Shown: positions 8,501 through 16,553 of the stretch, piece after piece
Layout: every line of letters starts with the position of its first letter
How positions within the stretch are numbered: the first letter of the stretch is position 1
From: a virus
Strand: one strand, 5' to 3'
DNA length: 31,052 bases
Virus record (IMG/VR): IMGVR_UViG_3300031625_000018
Span: 1-31,052 of that record
The notes under the pieces: model-generated
The model's database searches: none
Told to the model about the DNA's origin: nothing
The model's input: the letters and a program-made list of their open reading frames with translations, nothing else
Translations under genes and position numbers: made by a program

Positions 8501-10404
8501 GGCCTGGTGACGACTGGCGGGAACTTGTCGGCCCGGTCCACGGTCAAGAACTAGAAATAGCGAGTCGCCCGCAGTCCGCCCTGGAAGCCCTCCACAAGCC
8601 GATCAACGCCGCCTACGAGCGGCTCGGTTCCCTAGGTACAGATCACCTGTCTCGCAACCCGTACTTCCGGCATGTGTACCAGAACGAGATGAAGCGGCGC
8701 ATCGGGAAGTTCCAGGAAACCGGCGGTGAATATGTGCTCGACCACGGGGCGCTCCGGTCGATAGAAGCAAGCGCCCGACGTAAAGCACTCATGGAAACCC
8801 GTGACCTCCTTTACGACCTGGCTGAGAGTTCCCGGTTCGCTGACCTCGTTCACAACCTGATGCCGTTCTACAACGCTTGGCAGGAGGTCTTGACCAGATG
8901 GGCGGGGCTTGCTTGGGAGAACCCAGTGTGGGTTTCCCACGCCAGGATGGTTCTCGAAGGGGAGGTAGACCTCGGCGATTTCATGCAGACCGTCGAGGAC
9001 GACCGGGGCGAGCGGTACTACCAGTTCCGTGTCCCCGAGTTTGCTAGAGGGCTGGTGAAGAACGGGTTTGCAAATCTGGCCGGTGACGACTTCGGGTTGA
9101 TCCGATTCCGCGCGGACAGCCTCAACATGGTGACCCAGGGACTCCCAGGGTTCGGGCCGCTTATCCAGTACCCGGCGTCGAAACTGGTGATGGAGAAGCC
9201 GCAACTCATGGAGGCTCTCCAGTTCATGTTGCCGTACGGGCCGGTTGATTCTCTCAGAAATACTTTCCTTCCCGCTTACGGGGAACGTATCTATTCGGCC
9301 CTGTCCCAGGACCGGGCTCACGAATCTCAGGTTCTACGGTTGATGATGCACCGGATGACAGAGATGGCTGAGGGTGAACGCGACGAGATCGACTTCAGCG
9401 ACGGCGACGCAGTGGCTGCATTCATTCAGGAAGCACAGAGTGATGGCCGGAACTTCATGTTGTTCCGTGCTGTGGCCTCAGCGTTCTCGCCGGCTCAGGT
9501 TGGGTTCTCTTCCCCGTACCAGCCTTACATTGAGAAGTACCGGGAGATGAAACGGAAGGACCCTAAGGGTGCTGACGACGAGTTCATGCGGTACCTGATG
9601 GCTGAGGGGCAGGCCGGGTTCTTTACTTTGGCTGCCCGCACCACGCGGAACAACGAGGGGTTGCCGTCTACGATTGAAGCGGTCGAGATCCGGGAGAAGT
9701 ACCAGGATCTCATCAACACTTACCCGTCGCTTGGCGGTTTGATTCTCGGCATCGAGGGTGGTGGTGCCGCGAAGTTCAACGCTGCGGTGTACGAGCGGCA
9801 GTTGAATGAGGAAACGTTCCCAGGTTCGGGTGTGACACGCCGGGAGAGGTTGACGCCGTACGAAATGATCGTGGATGTGCGGGAGCGTGAAGGCTGGGCG
9901 ACGTATGGGATGATTAGTGATGTCATCCAGACGGCGATGCAGGCCCAGGGGCTTCGGAATCTGAGGGGGAAGGCGGGTAAACCACTCGCTCAACTCAAGC
10001 GGGTGGTCGTTTCTAACCTCGCTGAGCGGTATCCACTCTGGTATCGGGACTTGCGAGACCCGGAACTTTCCGAATGGCCGGAGAGAATCGAGGGGATGCG
10101 GGCTATTGTTGCAGATGAACGCCTTTCGGGACGGCAGGACATTGAATCACTTGGTGGTTATCTCGCTGCGAGAGACATGGTGACGGGTGTGCTTGCCTAC
10201 CGTGCCGCTTCGGGGGGTGCATCAACGCTGTCGGCCGAGGCCAACACGGATCTTAGACTTATGTGGGAAACGGTAACGGACAACATGATCGAGAACCCGA
10301 CGTTCTCCGACCTGTTTTGGCGGTGGTTGGAGTACGACAAGTTGCTTTCGGAGACCTGGCCGCCTGAGCAGAAGGCATTGAAGTTGGGGAAGGTGGCAGG
10401 ATGA
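5518..10404 (+). CDS. Giant internal virion / DNA-ejection-type protein (1628 aa)
   Basis: By far the largest gene here, starting with GTG at 5518. It is mostly helical and hydrophilic, with one clear hydrophobic stretch at residues about 740-765 (VTGGLGYLVGGLPVAAGFA) followed by a basic stretch. Segments that look conserved across phages include LLRPAWVFRVVGDEQ (from residue 674) and LMPFYNAW (1114-1121), an aromatic-rich region. No peptidase, MuF, lysozyme or single-subunit RNA polymerase motifs were found. By size, position among portal and scaffold genes and the single membrane-type segment, it is best read as an internal capsid protein ejected with DNA, perhaps forming a channel. That role is inference. 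It overlaps the next gene by 4 bases (ATGA). Confidence 0.75.
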   Translation: MGSIFNRIDEIWDAGFEVGRTGVGTIGDLVQAPFTDDEYEGFIGTMWGVAKDRGADQIVNLIGPEGVGGEIIEALPEGVRAPGRSLIKGLEWGYREVVGDPLSGFVTAVASYFDGAEEDTSIFLTGEAPDDWVDHILGFTDRLVEGYKVAQERSPGQAVVLAFAAGDVFDPNAGARFEGTAWYTLSTGTLDAMSRWFLSPDVLAFKAGSARRASNRAAHFANYFGDAKPTGGALSSGVRAQAAAGRKGTGFERFSDDVVKLATESPELGALQFSHIAQRLAVLRVQATTLRNRIQVLKVQNKTIPEALAVDAKAAMLEIRELQGMADDSVAFLAGRVKEKFLKSHHDGDLVAHEAAAAFLGANGWKGGVDDLESVMRFFMGEATALERIAQTAPEAFPRLAHLWKTKAWVPSAHPPGTPGADAVAFLHAQMGPKGTWRGVEEDLLIGLYGTLDKSLVPTSRVNLGDRMMRSDWLRDPDANLATRVARTPVRVFKDMKNQQHIWAGDPNSGEHMIRQLQESGLYTADEMTSWRGKWAASRDVGRPLMADEKQAELLIRMLEKHLPDLSPDDIDRLLTDFRISNKSAQVVMRDAQMFDAENSLMKVVDNVTGETMEIFSPLTPSQLKNSFILFDVRQMNRELKRFATKGFAQPNAAGEFTKLALQEVMSLWKAAQLLRPAWVFRVVGDEQFRMMAKIGSMARLSELLKNDRGHYVRAAMSRKVVKDGEVSSKAVRKLLGFRAGVTGGLGYLVGGLPVAAGFALASGVRNVHNVRRLTRRVGDLNRARALVRTGEKFSIQEAQNILKKYKLGNMDILGYEVEAAFGDAFASASQWTKLNSASNQAGYLLLQEERKFYEGLDATFGGAWNRVFDPTDGKEFNNFWERVVNDQWANNPVGAIAFRTHSLNVANDQAIRVRNLEQWLETGPGRAFKNDNKLRFRNDPDGEVWAQQVVEAADRMLDPTLARTLRDRLADGGRVTIDDVRAHADDLRAQGTLGPGDDWRELVGPVHGQELEIASRPQSALEALHKPINAAYERLGSLGTDHLSRNPYFRHVYQNEMKRRIGKFQETGGEYVLDHGALRSIEASARRKALMETRDLLYDLAESSRFADLVHNLMPFYNAWQEVLTRWAGLAWENPVWVSHARMVLEGEVDLGDFMQTVEDDRGERYYQFRVPEFARGLVKNGFANLAGDDFGLIRFRADSLNMVTQGLPGFGPLIQYPASKLVMEKPQLMEALQFMLPYGPVDSLRNTFLPAYGERIYSALSQDRAHESQVLRLMMHRMTEMAEGERDEIDFSDGDAVAAFIQEAQSDGRNFMLFRAVASAFSPAQVGFSSPYQPYIEKYREMKRKDPKGADDEFMRYLMAEGQAGFFTLAARTTRNNEGLPSTIEAVEIREKYQDLINTYPSLGGLILGIEGGGAAKFNAAVYERQLNEETFPGSGVTRRERLTPYEMIVDVREREGWATYGMISDVIQTAMQAQGLRNLRGKAGKPLAQLKRVVVSNLAERYPLWYRDLRDPELSEWPERIEGMRAIVADERLSGRQDIESLGGYLAARDMVTGVLAYRAASGGASTLSAEANTDLRLMWETVTDNMIENPTFSDLFWRWLEYDKLLSETWPPEQKALKLGKVAG

Positions 10405-11273
10405 GCGTGCACCCAGTTCAGATGACTCCCGAGGAAATAATGCAGGCGTTGTCTGAGTGGATGGTGAGCACAGGCAACCTGTTTGAGGGCCAGATGGGCC
10501 AGTTCGTCGAGGCGGACCAGCAGTATTCCGGGCTGGTCCCGTCGGGTTACTCGCTGGAGTTCATGTACCCGCAGGATCTGGAGTCAGGTGACTACGAGTG
10601 GGAGTGGGACCCTGATCGTGTGCTCCCGATTTCGGAAGAGGCCACTACCGGACGCCCATCCGAAGAAGGTGTTGGCGGGTTCGGTGCCACGATGGAAGCC
10701 ATGCGGGCAATAAGCAGGGAGCCGTCCCCAGGTGAAGAAGGAGCGATCGAGACTGACGTACCGGTCATGCGTGCTTACACGATGCGTGACGAAATCGACA
10801 GATACCTCAACACCATCCCCGGTTCAGCCGCACAGGAAGCACTCGCCGAAACCCTGTGGTCCAACAACTTCTACACGGATGGCACCAGCCGAGACGAGAT
10901 ACTGCAACCACGCCACATCGACTCCGCGTTCCAACTTGGTGTCACATGGGGAGCACGGCAGGGTGTCTCTATTTGGGACATGGAAGCAGGCCCAGGCCGG
11001 GAGGACACGGCGGCCACGGCGCTCACCGATGCGTCGATCTATCACTCGGCGGAGACGGCAGCGAAGCAGTCGTTCGGTCGTAGTGCTACTTCCGCTGAGA
11101 AGCAGATGGCGGTGAAGATTTCTCGTGCTTTGGAAGCAGCAGGTGTGCCAGTGTCGCGGGCGGACATTGCCGCAGAGTTGGAAACTGGTGCCCCCGATGA
11201 GGTCAAGGCGAGGGACATGAGCACGACGCTTCGTTACCTGATGAAGGCTATGGCTGGTCGGGGGGCGAGTTAG
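10401..11273 (+). CDS. Internal virion protein, unknown function
   Basis: A 290-residue acidic, helical protein sharing an ATGA overlap with the giant gene. The first 120 residues are low in hydrophobic residues and contain acidic/aromatic runs (ESGDYEWEWDPDRV). The last 70 residues form a compact-looking helical module (KISRALEAAGVPVSRADIAA). A similar ending, with an 'ETGAP' motif, appears from memory in other actinophage internal proteins. It is probably an accessory of the ejection apparatus, inferred from its place in the four-gene block 5518-14814. No enzyme motif was seen. Confidence 0.65.
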   Translation: MSVHPVQMTPEEIMQALSEWMVSTGNLFEGQMGQFVEADQQYSGLVPSGYSLEFMYPQDLESGDYEWEWDPDRVLPISEEATTGRPSEEGVGGFGATMEAMRAISREPSPGEEGAIETDVPVMRAYTMRDEIDRYLNTIPGSAAQEALAETLWSNNFYTDGTSRDEILQPRHIDSAFQLGVTWGARQGVSIWDMEAGPGREDTAATALTDASIYHSAETAAKQSFGRSATSAEKQMAVKISRALEAAGVPVSRADIAAELETGAPDEVKARDMSTTLRYLMKAMAGRGAS

Positions 11274-11275
11274 TC

Positions 11276-13291
11276 ATGGGTCTTGACGACTTCACTGCGG
11301 GTGCTGCTGATCCTGGACGCATGTCGTTCGAGGACAGGTTGCGGTTCGCTAAAGACCTCCTTTCCAATCTTGATGCCCCGGAGACTGCCGGCAATGTGCA
11401 TTTCCTGTTGGCCTGGATGGCGAAGGAGAACACCACCGCTGGGGGCGTTTCGAGTAACGGCTCGGGGTTCAACCCGTTGGCTACAACTTGGAACTTTGAC
11501 GGCGGAGCGGCGGCTGGCGATAGGCCGATCAACGGGGACTCAACTCAGAACGGCGGGAACCCGGTTCAGGAATACGGCACTTGGGAGCGTGGCCTGATGG
11601 CGACTCTGCAAACGCTTCTCGGTAAGCCGTCGTGGAAACCGGAGGGCCACTACTCGAACCTGGTCGCGGCGCTTCGTGAAGGCACGAACCTTGACAAGGT
11701 GTCCGCTGATTCGGTGATCCTTGGTGAACTTCAAACCTGGGGTTCGATCAACGTCGATAATCCGCAGTTCGGTACTCGAACCGGGTACTCGTACGAGGAG
11801 TTGGCAAAGGGGTATATCACTGGGGACCAGCCTGAACTGGCTGATGATGGCCCCCTGGATTTCCGGGCGATGCTGTTGGATAAGTTTCCTAATCTTGCAG
11901 CGGCCGGATTGTCGGGCGAAGAGTTCGAAGCGTTTTACCAGAACGCTTTGGACATCGTGGCGGAGCATGGGCTCGAAGGGTTGGATCTGCTCCAGACCAG
12001 CGCGGAAGAGTTGGTCGCGGAGATGCCGTCCGATGAGGAGCCAGCCGTTGTCGTAGAGGTCCCCGTTGTAGATGATCTTTACCCTGGGCTGGAAAGGCCG
12101 GTGTATGACGGCGATTCCCCGTCGGGTCTTGCGATCTTCAACGCTCTCCTCGACAACCCGTTGTTCGCCCCTGATCTCGATTCCGATACGTTTTCATTTC
12201 GTCAGCCTGGGCCTGGTGATCCGGGCACCGGTTATCGGGATGAGTTCCTCCAGGCCGTGGGGTCGTTCGGCGGGAATAGTTACATCGACTACGACACCGC
12301 GCGTCGCTTCGCTGAGGGGTTGTTCCTCAACTTCTCGGACGAGATGCTTGATGAAGTCGCACAGATTGTTTCGTCGGTAACCGCTGAGCAGTACCCCGAC
12401 GAAGCGTCGGCGTATGTTCCTCCCGCCGGGCAGCCGGAGTCTTGGAACCCGGTGGCGGAGTTCGGTTTCATGGCCGACTTCCTCAACCACCCGGAGATCG
12501 GACCACTGCTGCGGCAGGCCGCGGACGAAGGCTGGGACGAACAGAAGTTCATGGACGCGATTTACCTGACGGGCTGGTGGACTCTGACAGAGACCGCTGA
12601 CATCCGGTTCCAGTTCATGGAGTCATGGCAGCCAGCCCAAGCCACAGCGATGAAGGACAACCAGGCGGCTGCGATTCTCAAGATCGCAGACCGGCTTGAC
12701 ATCGCCATTGACCCAGGCCGGTTGGGTGATATGGCACGCAACTCGATCGTCGAGTCGTGGACGGCTGACGACATGAACAGGAAGATCCTGGCCGAAGCAT
12801 CCTGGGCAATGGGCGAAGCCGAGGGTGGAGAGATCGGTGGGAAGATGCGAACGGTTGGCGGGTATGTCGATAAGTATTTCGTGCCGCATAGCGCAAGCCA
12901 GATAGAGGAGTTCGCCCGCAAGTTGTACCTTGGGGATGAAACAGAGGCGGGGCTTGAGGCGTACTTTGCGAACCTGGCGAAGGGGCAGTACCCGTCGTTG
13001 GCTACCCACATTGACCGCGGGTATACGGTGAAGCAAATCTTTGATCCTTACGCCCAGCAGATAGCCGGCCTTCTGGAGATACCTGCTACGAGCGTGGACT
13101 TTGTGAACGATCAAAGGTTCCAACCGATCATTGACCACATCGGTTCCGATAATGAGCATCGCCCGATGACGTTGTGGGAGACGGGTGAGTATGTCCGTGG
13201 TCTCGACGATTGGCAATACACGGATAATGCCAAGACCTCGGCACGGAAACTTTCTGATTTCATTGGTCGGAAGTTTGGGAGCGTTGGCTAA
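11276..13291 (+). CDS. Internal virion protein with N-terminal lysozyme-like domain
   Basis: A 671-residue protein. Residues about 30-140 resemble a phage lysozyme/transglycosylase-like fold: LLAWMAKENT with E51 as candidate catalytic acid, FNPLATTWN at 65-73, VQEYGTWERGL at 97-107 and YSNLVAALREG at 126-136. This series (acidic helix, 'NPL-TT', 'VQ-Y-SW-GL-AT', 'Y--I--ALR-G') is familiar from virion-associated peptidoglycan-degrading domains. The rest is helical, with an acidic linker near residues 250-275 and a C-terminal half (W-rich, repeating helical segments, KGQYPSLATHIDRGYT) shared with other large phage internal proteins. It probably opens the cell wall during DNA ejection. It ends TAATG, overlapping the next gene. 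Confidence 0.7.
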   Translation: MGLDDFTAGAADPGRMSFEDRLRFAKDLLSNLDAPETAGNVHFLLAWMAKENTTAGGVSSNGSGFNPLATTWNFDGGAAAGDRPINGDSTQNGGNPVQEYGTWERGLMATLQTLLGKPSWKPEGHYSNLVAALREGTNLDKVSADSVILGELQTWGSINVDNPQFGTRTGYSYEELAKGYITGDQPELADDGPLDFRAMLLDKFPNLAAAGLSGEEFEAFYQNALDIVAEHGLEGLDLLQTSAEELVAEMPSDEEPAVVVEVPVVDDLYPGLERPVYDGDSPSGLAIFNALLDNPLFAPDLDSDTFSFRQPGPGDPGTGYRDEFLQAVGSFGGNSYIDYDTARRFAEGLFLNFSDEMLDEVAQIVSSVTAEQYPDEASAYVPPAGQPESWNPVAEFGFMADFLNHPEIGPLLRQAADEGWDEQKFMDAIYLTGWWTLTETADIRFQFMESWQPAQATAMKDNQAAAILKIADRLDIAIDPGRLGDMARNSIVESWTADDMNRKILAEASWAMGEAEGGEIGGKMRTVGGYVDKYFVPHSASQIEEFARKLYLGDETEAGLEAYFANLAKGQYPSLATHIDRGYTVKQIFDPYAQQIAGLLEIPATSVDFVNDQRFQPIIDHIGSDNEHRPMTLWETGEYVRGLDDWQYTDNAKTSARKLSDFIGRKFGSVG

Positions 13292-14814
13292 TGGCAACCA
13301 CCATTATTGACGGCAAGGAAGTTACTTACGCCCCGATTCTGAAAGGTCAGGAGGACCTGGAGAATCCGCTCGACCCAGCCCAGGTCGCTGCTCTGGCTGC
13401 TAATGGTGCCGAGTTCCACAACGAGTACCTCATGTCTCATGGCGGCAGTTGGTCCGATCCGTTCTCCGGGGTTCAGATCGGTCAAGTCGAGGATTGGTCC
13501 GGGGTCACAAGCATGTGGACTCGCGAACCGGGCGCTGCTGGGCCTCCGGGCATGTTCGAGCCGGGTGGTGCTCGGGTCGGTGACGCGATGGCAACCTCGA
13601 ACATCCAGACGAAAGCCGGTGAGATTGACCTGACCGACCCGGTTGCCGATCAGAAACTAATAGATGACACGGCGCGGGCTCTCATGGCTAATACGTTCAC
13701 CCCTGACCGTGCCGCCGCTACCGCTGGTTGGGACGAGGTGTATGGCGAGGGGTACCTGGACTCGGTGCGTGCCACGGGTACTGGCATGGATCTCCTCACC
13801 GGTGGCCGGGTGGATTCGGCTGCTGGGTTCGCTCTGCCAGCCGCGGACACAAGTAGCGAACCGGGCGGAAGCGAGATCCTGCCAGCGGACCCGCTGGGGC
13901 TGGGCACCACCTTCGACGATCCTCGGACGGCCCGCGAGATCGTTGCGGATGCGTTGCGAGGCTACGGCCTGGAAGCGTTGCTCGATGACCCTGAGTTGAA
14001 TCTGATTGGCAGATGGCAGGCCACTAACAATCTGGATGCGATATGGGCTGCTGTCCGGCAGGCACCCGTCTACACGGCCAGGTTCCCTGGGATGCAAGCG
14101 TTGGCTAAGCAGGGCCGGGCCATAACGGAGAGCCAGTACGTTGACCTGGAAGAGGGTTACGCGAAGGCGCTTCGCATGTACGGGATGGCCCCAGAGTATT
14201 TCGATTCGCCAGACGACTTCGGTGACTGGATTGCCGGAGACGTTTCCGTTTCAGAAGTGACAAGCCGGCTCGGTGTAGCAACCGACGCTGTGCTTGCTAC
14301 GAGCCAGACGACTAAGGACCTGCTTCTAACCTGGCACGGGATAGATGCTTCCGATTTGACTGCCTATTTCCTGGACCCTGAGAGAGCGACGACAGTGTTC
14401 GAGGAGCGGGAGATGTTGGGTGCTGCCCGGATTGGTGGTGCTGCTGCTGAGACCGGGTTCGGCCCATTGTCCAAAGCGACCGCGACGACGCTGCGTGCTG
14501 CTGGGGTTACTGAGGCGGTGGCTCGTGCAGGGTTCGCGGAGATAGCGCCGTCTACGTTGGCTGAGGAAACTGCGTCGGAGGGTCTCTACACAGATCCGGT
14601 AACCGGCCGGCAGATGGTGAGCGCCGCTGTGGTAGGCCAGCAGAAACCGGGTGACATCACTCGGGCAGAACTGGCGGGCGCGAAGTTCGGTACCGATCCT
14701 GAGGCGGCACGCCGCATAGAAGCACGGAGACAGACACGTTTGGCTGCTTTCCGGCAGACGGGCGGTCCCGCTATGACGGGTGGCGGAGTGGTCGGATTAG
14801 GTTCCGCGTCGTAA
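13291..14814 (+). CDS. Internal virion protein, unknown function
   Basis: A 507-residue protein, last of the four-gene internal block; its ATG overlaps the previous stop (TAATG). The N-terminal 220 residues are Gly/Asp-rich and look flexible. Residues about 215-430 are helical (TAREIVADALRGYGLEALL and following). Near the C-terminus is a module around LRAAGVTEAVARAGFAEIAP, a pattern I associate with internal virion proteins paired with lysozyme-domain partners in other phages. The extreme C-terminus is basic then Gly-rich (RRIEARRQTRLAAFRQTGG). No catalytic motif was seen. It is followed by the promoter-containing gap before the scaffold gene. Confidence 0.65.
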   Translation: MATTIIDGKEVTYAPILKGQEDLENPLDPAQVAALAANGAEFHNEYLMSHGGSWSDPFSGVQIGQVEDWSGVTSMWTREPGAAGPPGMFEPGGARVGDAMATSNIQTKAGEIDLTDPVADQKLIDDTARALMANTFTPDRAAATAGWDEVYGEGYLDSVRATGTGMDLLTGGRVDSAAGFALPAADTSSEPGGSEILPADPLGLGTTFDDPRTAREIVADALRGYGLEALLDDPELNLIGRWQATNNLDAIWAAVRQAPVYTARFPGMQALAKQGRAITESQYVDLEEGYAKALRMYGMAPEYFDSPDDFGDWIAGDVSVSEVTSRLGVATDAVLATSQTTKDLLLTWHGIDASDLTAYFLDPERATTVFEEREMLGAARIGGAAAETGFGPLSKATATTLRAAGVTEAVARAGFAEIAPSTLAEETASEGLYTDPVTGRQMVSAAVVGQQKPGDITRAELAGAKFGTDPEAARRIEARRQTRLAAFRQTGGPAMTGGGVVGLGSAS

Positions 14815-14935
14815 CTTCGTGGTACGGTTACAAATAGATGGTGTTGGCCGCGGACTTCGCTGCTCGCGAGTGCTGACATTATCTGGCCGCCGGCTCTCCT
14901 CCTGGGTCGGTGAGAACCAAAGGGAGAGAACATAG
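14815..14935 (+). promoter_or_regulatory. Promoter-bearing gap before scaffold/capsid unit
   Basis: The largest gap in the structural half of the window. It holds ggtacggttac at 14821-14831, with a TAnnnT-type -10 box (TACGGT, 14823-14828) as used by actinobacterial sigma-70-like factors. No good -35 is seen at 17-18 bases. The same 11-base core, with two purine changes, sits in front of the early module at 25551. Downstream are a palindrome ctcgcgag at 14863-14870 and a strong ribosome-binding site aaagggagag at 14919-14928, eight bases before the scaffold ATG. Likely drives scaffold and capsid expression. Confidence 0.5.
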
Positions 14936-15448
14936 ATGGCTGACGAAACAACCTCCGAGGCTGTTGAACTAGACGCCAACGGCGAACCAAAGCGGAACTT
15001 CCGTCGGGTTCTGGAAGATAGGGCAGAAACAGCAGAGGCCAAAGTGGCTGAACTGGAAGCCCGAGTTTCCGGATTCTTACGGGATACTACTTTCCGTGAT
15101 GCGGGCATTGACATGGCTGATTCGCGCCAACAGTATTTCATTCGTGGATACGACGGCGAGATGGACGCAGAGTCAATCCGGGTAGCGGCAGTAGAGGCGG
15201 GGTTTATCTCCGACTCAGGGCCGACAACTCCGGGTGTTCCGTTGCAGCAGGGTTCCCCTGAGATTCCTCAGGAGACTCCCACGTTGCAGCAGGAACTTAT
15301 GGCCCAGGATCGGATCGCCAATGCTGGGGCTCAGAGCCGACCGGTTACTCCACCGGATCTGAATAGTCAGATCCAGGCGACAACATCGCAGGAGCAACTC
15401 CAGGCGCTGATGGAATCCCAGGGGTACACGTTCAACGTCCAGGGCTGA
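14936..15448 (+). CDS. Scaffolding protein
   Basis: A 170-residue acidic protein immediately upstream of the major capsid gene, the classic position of a scaffold that templates capsid assembly and is then lost. Residues about 22-47 form a coiled coil (RRVLEDRAETAEAKVAELEA). The middle is acidic. Residues 85-150 are Pro/Gln/Thr-rich and probably disordered, with a short helical C-terminus (TSQEQLQALMESQGYTF) that could contact the capsid protein. The ATG is supported by a strong ribosome-binding site and a long leader. The assignment rests on position, size and composition, since scaffolds conserve little sequence. Confidence 0.8.
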   Translation: MADETTSEAVELDANGEPKRNFRRVLEDRAETAEAKVAELEARVSGFLRDTTFRDAGIDMADSRQQYFIRGYDGEMDAESIRVAAVEAGFISDSGPTTPGVPLQQGSPEIPQETPTLQQELMAQDRIANAGAQSRPVTPPDLNSQIQATTSQEQLQALMESQGYTFNVQG

Positions 15449-15477
15449 TTGTTTCTCTGCTTCCTTCTCTCAACAAC

Positions 15478-15482
15478 AGGAG
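15478..15482 (+). promoter_or_regulatory. RBS and pyrimidine-rich leader of capsid gene
   Basis: The 43-base gap before the capsid gene contains a pyrimidine-rich tract (about 15452-15470) and an aggag ribosome-binding site nine bases before the ATG at 15492. No TAnnnT box was seen here, so the capsid gene is probably transcribed from the promoter at 14823. Confidence 0.55.
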
Positions 15483-15491
15483 TATTGACTT

Positions 15492-16421
15492 ATGGCTTAC
15501 ACCCAAAAGTCATCCGTAGCGAGTGACCAGGCTGCTTTCGAGCAGTTGGCTTACTTCGCGTTCCGGTCTCAGCCGTTGCACGCGGACTATGCGTCCGTCC
15601 GTGCAACCAAGCAGACTCACCGGGGCTCAGGGGTGACGTTCACCATTTACGCTGATCTTGCGCAGGCCACAACGGCTCTGACCGAGACCAGTGATGTCAC
15701 AGCAGTTGCAATGTCGGACAGCACCGTTACGGTGAACCTGGCCGAGTATGGCAATGCTGTGGTCACGACTGCCGCACTTCGCGGACAGTCCTTCTTCAAC
15801 GTCGATTCAGATGCAGCCGCGATCGTTGGTTACAACGCCGCGGATTCTCTGGATCAGGTCGTTGCTGACCTGCTTTATGCCGGCTCGAACGTCAAGTACG
15901 TTTCGCAGTCAGCACGGGGCTCACTCGTAGCAGCCAACGTCATCACGTCGTCGGTTGTACGCGAGCAGGTGGCTGCTATGAGAACGGCCTCTGTGCCGAC
16001 TTTCAATGGCGGCTCATACATCGGGTTCATCCACCCGGATGTGGCTTACGACTTCATTGGCGGCACAGCCGTCAACGATCTGCGGTCGTTCCAGATCCGT
16101 CAGGATGCGTCTGGTGTTCGCCAGGGCAGCATCGGGACATTCGACGGTGTTGACTTCATCGAGACGCCTCGGGCTCTGCTCGTCGCTGACGGTGGTTCCA
16201 GTACTGCCGATGCCTACGGCACGGTCATCATCGGCCAGCAGGCCATAGCACATGCCTTCTCGACGATGTACGGGGCAAACCCGTCGGTCGTGGTTGGTCC
16301 TGTGACTGACAGCCTGCGTCGCTTCCAGCCTGTTGGCTGGTACGCCATGTGCGGCTACGGCCGTTTCCGCGAGGCTGCGATCCGTAGGATCGAATCTTGC
16401 TCAAGCATCGGGGCCAACTAG
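15492..16421 (+). CDS. Major capsid protein, N4-gp56 family
   Basis: A 309-residue HK97-fold coat protein. The pattern matches the N4-gp56 family as I know it: FEQLAYFAFRSQPL near residue 15, GVTFTIYADLAQATTAL, then VTVNLAEYGNAVVTT, LRGQSF, an IVGYNAADSLD helix, a late FIHPDVAYDF and FDGVDFIETPRALLV. Length is normal for the family. A scaffold gene precedes it and a strong hairpin follows it, a common arrangement for the most abundantly made phage protein. The C-terminus contains GWYAMCGYGRFREAAIRRIES with two cysteines (C290 region and the last 10 residues). Confidence 0.93.
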   Translation: MAYTQKSSVASDQAAFEQLAYFAFRSQPLHADYASVRATKQTHRGSGVTFTIYADLAQATTALTETSDVTAVAMSDSTVTVNLAEYGNAVVTTAALRGQSFFNVDSDAAAIVGYNAADSLDQVVADLLYAGSNVKYVSQSARGSLVAANVITSSVVREQVAAMRTASVPTFNGGSYIGFIHPDVAYDFIGGTAVNDLRSFQIRQDASGVRQGSIGTFDGVDFIETPRALLVADGGSSTADAYGTVIIGQQAIAHAFSTMYGANPSVVVGPVTDSLRRFQPVGWYAMCGYGRFREAAIRRIESCSSIGAN

Positions 16422-16441
16422 GACCCGAAACAGTAGGTACT

Positions 16442-16477
16442 GGCGGGGATCGGTGAGCAGCGGAGCCGATTCCCGCC
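16442..16477 (+). terminator. Strong hairpin after capsid gene
   Basis: ggcggggatcgg (16442-16453) pairs over 12 bp, with one G-T wobble, with ccgattcccgcc (16466-16477); the loop is 12 bases. It lies 20 bases after the capsid stop and 19 bases before the next small gene. There is no T tract, so it may be a partial terminator or an mRNA-stabilising 3' structure that lets capsid message exceed downstream message. Confidence 0.65.
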
Positions 16478-16496
16478 CGTATCGCTAAGGACACTT

Positions 16497-16553
16497 ATGA
16501 CATACGTCGTAAAACCAAAACAGAAGCGGCGCAAGCCGGGGAAGAAACGCTGA
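16497..16553 (+). CDS. 18-residue basic peptide
   Basis: ATG at 16497 preceded by aagga (16487-16491) and ending TGA at 16551-16553, which overlaps the ATG of the next gene. The peptide is MTYVVKPKQKRRKPGKKR, half Lys/Arg. It lies between the capsid hairpin and the minor virion genes. The ribosome-binding site and exact stop-start coupling argue that it is translated; it may also serve as a translational lead-in to the next gene. Function unknown; nucleic-acid binding or capsid-interior cement is only a guess. Confidence 0.55.
   Translation: MTYVVKPKQKRRKPGKKR

Noticed and set aside
5518-10404. N4-type virion RNA polymerase in the giant protein
   Set aside because: Size and N4-like capsid suggested it, but no single-subunit polymerase motifs were found by eye.
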